A stretch of 8,903 bases of DNA from Bradyrhizobium sp. (GCA_028290305.1 JAQGKC010000137.1:1-8903); one strand, 5' to 3'. Counted from the first letter of the stretch, positions 1 to 6,828 are shown. Notes: a model not told the origin generated them from the sequence alone. Numbers and translations are program-made.

Positions 1-293
1 CAGAAATATCGTATCGTGGGAGAGGACGAAGCGGACCCTAAGGCCGATTCTATTTCATTCGTATCCCCGGTTGCAAGGCTTCTGATGGGCAAGGCTGTTG
101 GAGATGAAGTCGGCGCATCCGGTCCAAACCTTGAGATCATTTCGATCTCGTAGCACGTCCTGCACCGGACACAGCCGATGTTTGGAAGGCCGCTTTGCGC
201 ATTTGCGGACATTAGGTGCACGCGTTGGCGGTGATACCCAGATCCGCATATCGCTGATCAGTACCGGGCCTGCTCGTCGAGGCGGGGCAGCCG
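1..293. other. No recognisable gene (left edge)
   Basis: Short open frames exist on both strands (55-297 minus, 98-307 plus), but neither has a recognisable domain, a convincing ribosome binding site or a compositional signature of a protein. The stretch lies downstream of the minus-strand oxidoreductase. It contains a short dyad around 190-208 (CCGC, spacer, GCGG) whose core CCGCTTTGCGC recurs at 1926-1936. This may be a dispersed intergenic repeat. No strong hairpin followed by a T-run was seen that would end the oxidoreductase transcript. Confidence 0.5.
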
Positions 294-1298
294 TCACCCC
301 ATCCTGACAACAACCTTCCCTTTCGCGTGTCCACTTTCGACATAGGCTAGAGCCTCGGAGATTCGCGCAAACGGATATGTTTTGTCGACGATTATCTTTA
401 GTTTTTCCTGTTCGATGAGTTCAGAGAGCTGAGCGAGGTCGCGACCGTTTGGATGCATGAAAAGATAACGATAGCCAATCCCTGCACGTCGCGCCCGCGA
501 TCGGATGCCGTAGCTGATGATCCAGAAGGCGGCGGACAGAGCGCGGCGACCGCCAAGGTCCTTGATCGCGGTTTGCGGTTCTGGAATGGCGGCTACCGAA
601 ACGATCCTGGCCCCCGGCCGCATGATTCCGAACATCTGCTCCAGGGTATTGCCGCCGACCAGGTCGAAGCCCGCATCAAACTTGCCTCCCGCCTTGGATA
701 GGTCCTGAGCCGTATAATCGATCACCTCGTCACAGCCGAGCGAGCGCACCAGCGCTTCGCCCCGCTTCGAGGCCGTTGTCGTCACATGCGCGCCCAGCCA
801 TTTGGCGATCTGAATTGCAAAGGTGCCGACCCCTCCGGCGCCACCTGAAATGAACACCTTCTGTCCTGGTCCGACGCCGAGTTCGTCCCTTAATGCCTGC
901 AGAGCAGTCAGCCCCGCCAGCGGCACAGCCGCGGCGGCCGTGAAATCCAATTCCTGAGGCATGGGCGCAGCATGATCCTCGTCGACGCATGCTTGCTCCG
1001 CGAACGCGCCAGCCCGATCCTTTGCGACCCGAGCAAACACACGGTCACCCACGCGGAACCGTGTGACGTCGCTGCCAACAGCAATGACTTCACCGGCGAG
1101 TTCGTTGCCGAGCACAAACGGAAGCTTTGGTCGCAGGATAGCGCGAAGCTTCCCTTGTCGGAACTTGAAGTCTACCGGGTTCAGGCCCGCCGCGCGCACG
1201 TCAACAAGAATGTCGCGTGACCGCATCGCCGGCGCTGGGACATCCATCAGCTGCGCGCCTTCAGGGCCGCCGTAGTGTTTGAGAACGTATCCGCGCAT
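294..1298 (-). CDS. Zinc-independent MDR-family NAD(P)H:quinone oxidoreductase-like protein
   Basis: This 334-residue protein is a medium-chain dehydrogenase/reductase of the quinone oxidoreductase type, probably cytosolic, reducing quinones or enones with NADPH. It has the N-terminal GroES-like fold (about residues 1-125, with AAGLNPVDFK at 36-45 and GNELAGEV near 64-71). A Rossmann nucleotide-binding domain follows, with GGAGGVG at 152-158. S177-K178-R179 sits where NADP-preferring members bind the 2'-phosphate. The cysteine cluster of structural-zinc alcohol dehydrogenases is absent, which supports the quinone oxidoreductase branch. Length matches the family (about 310-340). The ATG at 1298 is preceded by GGAG at good spacing. 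It is divergent from a MerR regulator across a 111-bp gap holding a 40-bp palindrome, so it is probably that regulator's target. The exact substrate cannot be read from sequence. Confidence 0.9.
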   Translation of the reverse strand: MRGYVLKHYGGPEGAQLMDVPAPAMRSRDILVDVRAAGLNPVDFKFRQGKLRAILRPKLPFVLGNELAGEVIAVGSDVTRFRVGDRVFARVAKDRAGAFAEQACVDEDHAAPMPQELDFTAAAAVPLAGLTALQALRDELGVGPGQKVFISGGAGGVGTFAIQIAKWLGAHVTTTASKRGEALVRSLGCDEVIDYTAQDLSKAGGKFDAGFDLVGGNTLEQMFGIMRPGARIVSVAAIPEPQTAIKDLGGRRALSAAFWIISYGIRSRARRAGIGYRYLFMHPNGRDLAQLSELIEQEKLKIIVDKTYPFARISEALAYVESGHAKGKVVVRMG

Positions 1299-1351
1299 GA
1301 GTCTCCACGCTCCGGGTTCGCGGGGGCATCACCCCGCCACTTCCGAGTTGA

Positions 1352-1391
1352 TTGACCCTAACCCTAACGTTAAAGTTGGGTTTAATGTCAA
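1352..1391. promoter_or_regulatory. 40-bp palindromic operator between the oxidoreductase and MerR genes
   Basis: The segment is an imperfect palindrome: 15 of 20 base pairs match between arms, with TTGAC at the left end and GTCAA at the right. MerR-family dimers typically bind a dyad lying in the spacer between the -35 and -10 boxes. On the minus strand TTGACA (1391-1386) is a perfect -35 box, followed 19 bases later by a weak -10-like TAGGGT (1366-1361), the long spacer typical of MerR-activated promoters. On the plus strand TTTAAT (1381-1386) is a good -10 candidate for merR, 23 bases before its ATG. The dyad is directly visible. Binding by the adjacent MerR protein is inferred from position. 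Confidence 0.7.
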
Positions 1392-1409
1392 TCGAGGGTT
1401 TGGCCTGCC

Positions 1410-1862
1410 ATGAGGATCGGTGAACTGGCGAGTCGAAGCGGCCTGAGTACCTCGCGCATCCGCTTTTACGAGGCCGCAGGGCTGCTCAATGTCGTGTCCC
1501 GAAAGGCCAACGGATACCGCGAATATCCGGCCGACGCTCTCATGATTCTGGGTATCATCGTCGGCGCACAGCGGACCGGTTTTTCCCTGGATGAGATCAG
1601 GCAGATATTGCCTGCGGATCTCGCCAACTGGCGCCAAGGCGATCTGATCGGCGCGTTGCGCCGCAAGGTCGCCGAGATCGAACAAATGGAAAAGCGTCTA
1701 GGTCAAAGCAAGCGACAGCTTTGCGCTCTGATCCGAAAGATTGAAGGCAGACAACACGGTACGGGTTGTGCGGACAATACCAAGCGGTTGCTTAAGGAGT
1801 TCGCCTCGAGAGGACCGCGGTCTGTGTCGAGAACGTCCAAAAAATACGATGTGCCAACGTAG
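1410..1862 (+). CDS. MerR-family transcriptional regulator
   Basis: This 150-residue DNA-binding protein begins with the MerR winged helix-turn-helix (MRIGELASRSGLSTSRIRFY, residues 1-20, then the wing with NGYREYP at 34-40). The second helical element is near 57-67 (GFSLDEIRQIL). A dimerisation coiled coil follows at about 80-112, then a short C-terminal tail. The tail holds C105 and C120 but lacks the CueR/ZntR-like metal loop, so a small-molecule or redox signal is more likely than a metal. Length is usual for the SoxR/CueR-sized subgroup. The start at 1410 gives a canonical MerR N-terminus, and a weak purine tract (GAGGG) lies 10 bases upstream. It is divergent from the quinone oxidoreductase and probably controls both promoters through the palindrome at 1352-1391. 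The inducer is unknown. Confidence 0.92.
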   Translation: MRIGELASRSGLSTSRIRFYEAAGLLNVVSRKANGYREYPADALMILGIIVGAQRTGFSLDEIRQILPADLANWRQGDLIGALRRKVAEIEQMEKRLGQSKRQLCALIRKIEGRQHGTGCADNTKRLLKEFASRGPRSVSRTSKKYDVPT

Positions 1863-1944
1863 AACGCTTGAACGCTTCGTGCAAAGCTCGAAATTGTCTC
1901 GATTGAAGCGGCGATCACCAAATGACCGCTTTGCGCCAAAGATC

Positions 1945-1980
1945 GGGATAGGGGGGAGCCTTTCGGCTCCGCCCCTCCCA
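1945..1980 (-). other. Group II intron domain VI with bulged branch-point A
   Basis: Read on the minus strand, GGAGCC (1970-1965) pairs with GGCTCC (1960-1955) around a GAAA tetraloop. Below this, GGGG pairs with CCCC (1954-1951) and GGGA pairs with TCCC (1948-1945). The unpaired A at 1949 (with T1950) sits where the branch-point adenosine belongs, about 8 bases before the inferred 3' splice site. The fold is visible in the sequence. The splice site position is inferred from the usual spacing. Confidence 0.75.
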
Positions 1981-1981
1981 C

Positions 1982-2013
1982 ACCACCGTGCGTACGGGTC
2001 CGTACACGGCGGT
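1982..2013 (-). other. Group II intron domain V (catalytic hairpin)
   Basis: On the minus strand ACCGCCGTG (2013-2005) pairs with CACGGTGGT (1990-1982), nine pairs including one G-T. TACG pairs with CGTA around a four-base loop, with a two-base bulge (CG, 1992-1991) on the 3' arm. A long basal helix, two-base bulge, short distal helix and tetraloop in about 34 nucleotides is the domain V architecture, here immediately upstream of domain VI. It appears structurally intact although the rest of the intron is damaged. Confidence 0.8.
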
Positions 2014-2026
2014 TCGAGAGATTGCG

Positions 2027-3193
2027 CTAACGCGTTTCGACCAGGGTTGGAAGACCGAGCAATTTGAAGTAGGCGTTGGAAAGCCCAACAGAGAGGGCTT
2101 TGCTCCGTGCGATGTTCCAGGGGCCACGGCCGCTTCCGGCCGTATTGCGCAGTTCCCCCGAGACTCACAGTGCGATCAGCGCTGCGCGACGGCGACGTGG
2201 TGTTTTCCACTGACGCCACAGAGCGGCCCGCAATCGCAGCCGGACCCAACGAGTGAGAGCAATCAACACCTCGGGCGTTTCGCAAAAGCCGAAATAGCCG
2301 CACCAACCCCGCATATACGGGACCAGTTCTTCCATTGTCGTCTTGATGCTGACGCCTTTGGCCCTTCGCGTGATCTCCCGGATTCGCCGCTTAAACCGCT
2401 CCAGAGATTTCGACGCAATCGTGCGCTTGGTGTCTGGACCAGCCGTGAAGCTGAACCCGAGGAACTTCCGTTCCTGCGGTCGTGCCACCGCACTCTTGGC
2501 CTCATTTACCTTGAGCTTGAGCTTTTGTTTGATGAAGCGCGTAATGCTCTGCATCACCCGCTGACCCGCGCGTTCGCTGCGAACGTAGATGTTACAGTCG
2601 TCCGCATAACGAACAAAGCGGTGTCCGCGGCACTCCAGCTCGCGGTCGAGTTCATCGAGCACGAGGTTACTCAGCAATGGCGAAAGCGGTCCTCCTTGCG
2701 GAGTTCCTTCCACGCTGGGGCTGACCAGTCCGTTCTCCATCACCCCGGCATTGAGGAATGCCCGGATGAGCTTCAACAGCCGCTTGTCTTCGACGCGCTT
2801 GGCGATCTGGCCCATCAGTTTGTCGTGATTGACTCGATCAAAGAACTTTTCCAAATCGAGATCGATCACCCATCCGTAGCCTTGCGCGATATACTGCTGC
2901 GCTTGAGCCACGGCGTGATGAGCCGACCGACGCGGTCGGAACCCATAGCTGTATTGGGAGAACGTCGGATTCCATTGCCTCTGCAGAACCTGCATCACTG
3001 CTTGCTGGACAAAGCGGTCCAGCACGGTTGGGATGCCAAGCTTTCGCACCCCTCCGCCATCCGGCTTCGGGATTTCCACCCGTCTCACCGGTTTCGGTTC
3101 GTAGGTCCCGTTCAGCAATTGCTCCCGAATAGCCGGCCAGTGCTGCTTCAGATAGTCGCCGAGTTGATCGACCGTCATCCAATCGACGCCCGC
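2027..3193 (-). pseudogene. ltrA-like: Group II intron reverse transcriptase/maturase, N-terminally truncated and with an internal stop
   Basis: The largest open piece runs from an ATG at 3178 to a TGA at 2165-2167 (337 codons). Visible in it are the RT palm and finger blocks: IDLDLEKFFDRVNHD (105-119), GTPQGGPLSPLLSN (158-171), the catalytic YADD (191-194) and KFLGFSF (238-244). A domain X/GIIM maturase region follows from about 260, including PYMRGWCGYFG. Reading upstream of the ATG in frame gives AGVDW, matching the GVDG that precedes MTV in intact relatives. The ATG is therefore an internal methionine and roughly 60-80 N-terminal residues are gone. Reading through the TGA in frame gives a typical maturase C-terminus (RGPWNIARSKALS, SNAYFKLLGLP) ending at TAG 2027-2029. 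The TGA is thus a nonsense mutation removing about 46 codons. No endonuclease domain is seen. Confidence 0.88.
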
Positions 3194-3363
3194 GCATTGC
3201 GCAGCATGTCGGTCTCGGGACCAAAGATGGCAGGGCTGGGGAAGGTGATTTCTGATCCGACACCGGGCAGGCTGCTGGGCGGCCCGTCAGGCCAGAGCCG
3301 GATCACCGGGTTCAGCGAGACCTGTCCGCCCGCACTAATTTCGATATGCCTATCATCGGCCAT
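3175..3363 (-). pseudogene. N-terminal fragment of a possible alpha/beta-hydrolase or esterase, cut by the intron remnant
   Basis: From an ATG at 3363 the minus frame reads about 56 codons (MADDRHIEI..., then LNPVIRLWPDGPPSSLPG and ITFPSPAIFGPETDMLRN). Foreign sequence begins at about 3194 and a stop follows at 3177. The V-I-x-L-W-P-x-G-x-P pattern near the N-terminus resembles the start of acetyl-xylan-esterase-like and related alpha/beta hydrolases, where the fold proper and the catalytic triad come later. The triad is therefore absent here and the fragment cannot be enzymatically active. About 64 bases upstream of the ATG lies an inverted repeat nearly identical to the one at the HxlR/SDR promoter, which supports this having been a real regulated gene. 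The family call rests on pattern memory from a short stretch. It could be another hydrolase or an unrelated protein. Confidence 0.45.
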
Positions 3364-3884
3364 GACCGCACCTGTGTCTCGTTGGTTGGCAGAGACAGAC
3401 GTAGTGATCCTCCCGTGAAGCGACCAGTATGTACCTTTTGGTAAGTACCCAATTGCGGGGCGAGGCATCGTCACCCTAATTTGTGGCGAGGAAGCCGCCC
3501 TAGTAATCCGCGGCTCTCGTGGCTCAAGACCCACCCTTCCCGATACTTTGCCGAAGATCGAAGACGCGCAAAGGACGGGGGACCTTCCTCCGAGCGCCCC
3601 CATTCTCGCACATTGCATGCCTATTGGGATTACATCTGTCCTTTCCTCGATTGGTTCCGAGATCAAGGCCTCTCGCATCGTCTCGCGCCAGTCGCGCGAT
3701 TCGTTCAAGTGATGCCGTTCTGCGCCAATACGAACGCGGTAAATCCGGTTAATCAAGCCCGCTATGCCCCGCCCAGGCTAACCTGCGGACGTGTCGACAT
3801 CAAAGCGCACGTCGCGATGTGGTTGGCCGTTGGAGTGTTCGGCCACTCTTCGCCAGTCCCCTCCTCGACGACCGGGTGTTTTGC
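3364..3884. other. About 520 bases without a convincing gene
   Basis: Apart from the operator at 3424-3448, nothing here is recognisable. Open frames exist on both strands (3481-3888 plus, 3519-3752 plus, and a minus frame running into the esterase fragment). Their translations are rich in Arg, Pro and Ser, with no domain, motif or ribosome binding site, and look like incidental frames of GC-rich DNA. This region should contain the promoter of the phenol hydroxylase remnant, but no clear -35/-10 pair was identified. Confidence 0.5.
3424..3448 (-). promoter_or_regulatory. HxlR-type operator upstream of the truncated esterase
   Basis: The inverted repeat GTA-N2-TACC-N4-GGTA-N2-TAC spans 3427-3448 and has 14 matching positions across its arms. 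On the minus strand the 24 bases from 3447 to 3424 match 6805-6828 at 23 positions, the only difference being A versus G after AAAAGGT. Because 6805-6828 lies directly beside an HxlR-family gene, this copy is probably a second site for the same regulator. It is placed 64 bases before the esterase fragment's ATG, as expected for a promoter-overlapping operator. Confidence 0.7.
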
Positions 3885-5621
3885 GTGACCGAAATCGAGA
3901 CCGATGTGCTGATCGTGGGCGCTGGACCGGCAGGTCTTACTGCCTCAGCCTTGCTGGCCAGACTTGGTGTTAAATCCATTTCGGTCACGAAATACGACTC
4001 CACTGCAGATTCTCCGCGTGCGCACATCACAAACCAGCGCTCGATGGAGATTTTTCTCGATCTAGGTTTTGAAGACAGAGTGCGAGCGCACGCAATGCCG
4101 CAAGACCTGATGGGAACGCTGGTGTTCGCGACGTCCTTTGCCGGCCTGGAATTGGCAAGAACCAGAGCTTGGGGAGCCGGCGTTGATCGTCGGAGCGACT
4201 ACGAACGTGCGAGCCCGACCAGTATGTGCAACATACCCCAGCACGTACTCGAGCCGATTATATTGGAGGCCGCGAGATCCAACGGGGTCGAGCTCCGCTT
4301 CGGGCATGAGCTGCTCGAGCTGAACGAAGTCGAAAATGGGGTCGATGCCCTGATTCGCAATAGGCAGAAGAATGAGGAGTATCAGATCCGCGCCAAATAC
4401 GTTGTCGGCCCGACGGCGGTCGCAGCATAGTAGCGCGTCAGATGCAAATCGATTTCGAGGGCGAAGGAACGATTGGAGACTCCGTAAGTGTCTGGTTGAA
4501 GGCGGATTTGTCCAAGTATGTAAGGCACCGTTCCGGTGCATTGACCTTCACCTATCATCCCGGAAGCGAGGTGCCTTTTAGCGTATGGCCTTGCGTCAAT
4601 CCCTGGGATGAATGGAATCCTTTCTTCCTTCGGCACAATTTCGCCGGGGGCGACATCTCGGAGCTCTGGATTCGGCAACAAATCGAGGCCGCCATTGGCG
4701 ATTGCTCCGTGAAATATGAGATCAAGAAGATAACCAAGTGGCAGGTCAACAATCTCGTCGCCAAGCAATACCGGAAGGATCGCATCTTTCTGGTCGGCGG
4801 CGCCGCTCATCGTCATTCGCCCGCAAACGGACTTGGAAGCAACACTTCGATCCAAGACTCCTATAATCTGGCTTGGAAGCTCGCCTTGGTCCTCTCGGGC
4901 CGCGCGAGCGAGGCGATGCTCGACAGCTACGACACAGAGCGCCGTCCGGTCGGACAACAGGTCATCGCGCGCGCATCGAAGCGGTCGAGACATGTCCTAC
5001 CTGTGGAAAGCCTTGGGCGTTCGCCCCGACCAGCCTGTCGACGAGGCAAAGAAGAATATCGATCTGCTGTTCGCCGCTGGCGAGGTGTCGGCGCAGGCGC
5101 GGCGATCGGTGTGGGATGCGCTTGACGCGATGAACGGGCAATTCAACGCGCACGGCCTCGAACTCGGGCAACGATATGCTTCGCGCGCCATCGTCCAGGA
5201 CGGAACTCTGACCTCGGCCGAACGACCGAACTCTGATCTCTATTACAGGCCGAGCACGGATCCAGGCGCGCATCTGCCTCACGTTTGGATTGAGAAAGAT
5301 CGCGAACAGATATCCACGCTTGATCTGGTGGCCTACGACGGGTTCACCCTGATTTCCGGCATCCAAGGAGATGTGTGGCACAACGCCGCCTCCTTGGTCG
5401 CGAAGGAGTTCGACGTCCCAGTCTCATGCTTCCGGATTGCGCTCCGTCAGGAATACGACGACGTATTCGGCGATTGGGCACGCATTCGGGGGGTCGATGA
5501 TGACGGGTGCCTCCTGGTCCGGCCCGATCGCTTCGTCGCATGGCGATCGAAATGCGGAGCAACAAAATCCGCCGCCCCGGCGGCGCTCCGTGCCGCAATG
5601 GCGCAGATTCTCGGTCGGTGA
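3885..5621 (+). pseudogene. TfdB-like FAD-dependent phenol hydroxylase, broken by two frameshifts
   Basis: The stitched product of about 578 residues resembles 2,4-dichlorophenol 6-monooxygenase (TfdB), a flavoprotein of the p-hydroxybenzoate hydroxylase class that ortho-hydroxylates phenols to catechols with NADPH and O2. Segment 1 (3885-4409) has the FAD Rossmann motif GAGPAG (residues 12-17) and PRAHITNQRSME. Segment 2 (4410 to about 4985) restores GGRS of the DG motif and holds NGLGSNTSIQDSYNLAWKLA. Segment 3 (about 4986-5621) holds FNAHGLELGQRY and the thioredoxin-like C-terminal domain ending in ARIRGVDDDGCLLVRPDRFVAWR. A missing base near 4409-4410 leads to TAG at 4428. A net +1 change near 4982-4991 moves the frame back. 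The usual Asp of the GD motif is Gly (codon 4799-4801). The GTG start at 3885 aligns with the TfdB N-terminus, and an ATG at 3819 is the alternative. Sequencing error could explain single frameshifts, but three lesions favour decay. Confidence 0.85.
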
Positions 5622-5666
5622 CCGTGCCATGTCACAGCCAGTTTAACCGTCGATGGAACACCGATA

Positions 5667-6038
5667 ATGTTTAAGCGACTGGTCCTTATCGCCCGAAAGA
5701 CCGATCATAGTCCGGAGCAATTTCGAACGCACTGGAGCGGTCCGCACGCCGATATTATCAAGAGGATCATCGCGCATTTTCCGGATGCGGGAAAGGTCAG
5801 GTATACGCAAAATCGCGTTGCCAACACCCTTTGGCAGCCCTTATCTTCCGCGCAATCTTTCAACGTCGACGGTTTCGTCGAAGTCCATCTCACGGCGAAG
5901 ACGCCTCCAGAAACGGCGGTCTCATCGGGAGCCGTAACCAGCATGCTGCAGGACGAGCTTAGATTTCTTCGGGCATTCACGGAATGTCACGTAAAGGCCG
6001 AAGGTAGCGATTTAAACGATGTTCGGGGAAAAAGATAA
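5667..6038 (+). CDS. EthD-domain protein
   Basis: This 123-residue protein has the EthD fold, a dimeric ferredoxin-like alpha/beta barrel. It opens with a short beta strand (FKRLVLIARK) followed by the family's hallmark F-x-x-H-W-x-G-P-H motif (FRTHWSGPHADI, about residues 19-30). It then has a YTQNRV strand and a DGFVEVHL strand in the middle. EthD relatives act in ether, polyketide or aromatic degradation, often as small accessory or decarboxylase/cyclase-like enzymes, and their exact role is frequently unknown. The ATG at 5667 lies 45 bases after the hydroxylase remnant, with only a weak purine tract (GATGGAA) upstream, so co-transcription with that remnant is likely. The frame appears intact. 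The last 15 or so residues are polar and not conserved in character. Confidence 0.82.
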   Translation: MFKRLVLIARKTDHSPEQFRTHWSGPHADIIKRIIAHFPDAGKVRYTQNRVANTLWQPLSSAQSFNVDGFVEVHLTAKTPPETAVSSGAVTSMLQDELRFLRAFTECHVKAEGSDLNDVRGKR

Positions 6039-6417
6039 TCTTCATTGCGGCGAAAGAGACGGAAGTTGATGAGTGTATCTTCGTGACGGCAATTCGTCAG
6101 GCCTTTCGGAGTCGGCTCGACTACGTTGCGGGGCGTGCGCCAGATTTGCTTGAACTGGACGACTTCAACATCGGTCAGGCAAAGACTCCTTCACGAAGAA
6201 ACACCGCCAAGCGTGCTCATAGAACTATGGGTCGAGACCATCGAGATGGCGCGGCTTGAGGACGTCGGTCGAGGCTTGATGGCTGTCGCGGTCAAGCAGT
6301 CGGCCTATGAAATTGACCCGCACGTTGTCCTCGGGTAGATGTGGCCAATAACGCAGGCAAAGCAGACGGTTGACAATCTAGCTCGCCTGCTGAGCGTCGA
6401 CAGTGACAGGTGCTCCC
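6039..6417. other. About 380 bases without a convincing gene
   Basis: A 70-codon plus frame (6126-6338) carries a locally protein-like stretch (VLIELWVETIEMARLEDV). Another plus frame just upstream, from about 6039, reads plausibly for about 50 codons (IFIAAKETEVDECIFVTAIRQAF and onward) before becoming Arg-rich. Neither starts or ends well, and I recognise no family. One reading is a short gene broken by a frameshift near 6175-6190. The other is chance. No terminator with a clear stem and T-run was seen between the EthD gene and the convergent HxlR gene. Confidence 0.35.
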
Positions 6418-6783
6418 CTAGGCGGCGCGTTGATGCCCGTGGACCTTGCGGCGTGTCACGATCGCCTCAACCTTGCTCGAATACTTGGTTCCCCACTCGC
6501 AAAGAGGAGCCAGCGCCTTTCCCAAGGTTCTTCCGAAAGTCGTGAGGGAATATTCGACCTTCGGGGGTATCTCTCCGAAATCGACACGATCGATTATCCC
6601 GTCCGCCTGCAACTCCTTGAGTTGTTGAATCAGCACTTTGTCACTGACCTTGCCGACTGCGCGTCTTAACTCGCCATAGCGGCGGGTCTCATGGGCCAGA
6701 TGGAACAGGATCAATGGCTTCCATTTGCCCCCGAGCACAAATAGTGCTGCGTCCAAGCCGCAGGTAAAGGCGCCCTTCTTCAT
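6418..6783 (-). CDS. HxlR-family transcriptional regulator
   Basis: This 121-residue winged-helix DNA-binding protein has the HxlR signature. An N-terminal Cys (C8) is followed by LDAALFVLGGKWKPLILFHL, then RRYGELRRAV and the recognition helix SDKVLIQQLKELQADGIIDR. The wing contains PPKVEYSLTTFGRTLGKAL. HxlR-family repressors such as YodB, HypR and QorR sense quinones, diamide or hypochlorite through a conserved N-terminal Cys, so C8 could serve as a redox switch here. The ATG at 6783 has a good AGGAGAGG ribosome binding site. It is divergent from an SDR oxidoreductase across 101 bases that carry an inverted repeat, and likely represses that SDR and itself. A matching site upstream of the esterase fragment suggests a wider regulon. 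Confidence 0.92.
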   Translation of the reverse strand: MKKGAFTCGLDAALFVLGGKWKPLILFHLAHETRRYGELRRAVGKVSDKVLIQQLKELQADGIIDRVDFGEIPPKVEYSLTTFGRTLGKALAPLCEWGTKYSSKVEAIVTRRKVHGHQRAA

Positions 6784-6803
6784 CTTGATCCTCTCCTAAT
6801 TTG

Positions 6804-6828
6804 ATACTTACCAAAAGGTGCATACTGG
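6804..6828. promoter_or_regulatory. HxlR operator in the divergent HxlR/SDR promoter region
   Basis: The core TACC-AAAA-GGT, flanked by TAC and by CATAC, forms an imperfect inverted repeat centred at 6814/6815. It lies 21 bases upstream of the HxlR ATG and 57 bases before the SDR ATG. The TACTTACC half-site style is typical of HxlR-family operators, which usually overlap the promoter to repress. The 24 bases from 6805 recur almost perfectly, inverted, at 3424-3447. Binding itself is inferred. Confidence 0.75.

Larger units (their letters stand above)
1942..3194 (-). mobile_element. 5'-truncated group II intron remnant
   Basis: The 3' two-thirds or so of a bacterial group II intron lies on the minus strand. 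From its 5' side it carries a decayed reverse transcriptase/maturase (ending at 2027), domain V (2013-1982), domain VI (1980-1945) and a 3' boundary of the GAT type near 1942. Domains I-IV upstream of the ORF and the start of the ORF are missing. The intron-like coding sequence stops abruptly near 3194, where it meets an unrelated reading frame. The element therefore cannot self-splice or retrohome. 5' truncation is known from incomplete target-primed reverse transcription, but a later deletion would look the same. The flanks on the two sides do not read as one continuous gene, which favours a deletion or rearrangement. Confidence 0.85.

Noticed and set aside
55..307. Small opposing open frames at the left edge
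   Set aside because: No domain, no ribosome binding site, and the two frames overlap on opposite strands.
1356..1370. CCCTAACCCTAAC, resembling a telomeric repeat
   Set aside because: It is only two units, forms the left arm of the 40-bp bacterial palindrome, and is followed directly by a MerR gene.
1988..3418. A 476-codon plus-strand open frame, the longest single uninterrupted frame in the window
   Set aside because: It lies antisense to the group II intron maturase and ribozyme domains. Its translation has no domain and the minus strand carries clear RT motifs, so it is a shadow frame.
3364..3756. Upstream extension of the esterase fragment frame on the minus strand
   Set aside because: The extension runs across the operator and has no recognisable protein features. 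The ATG at 3363 is the sensible start.
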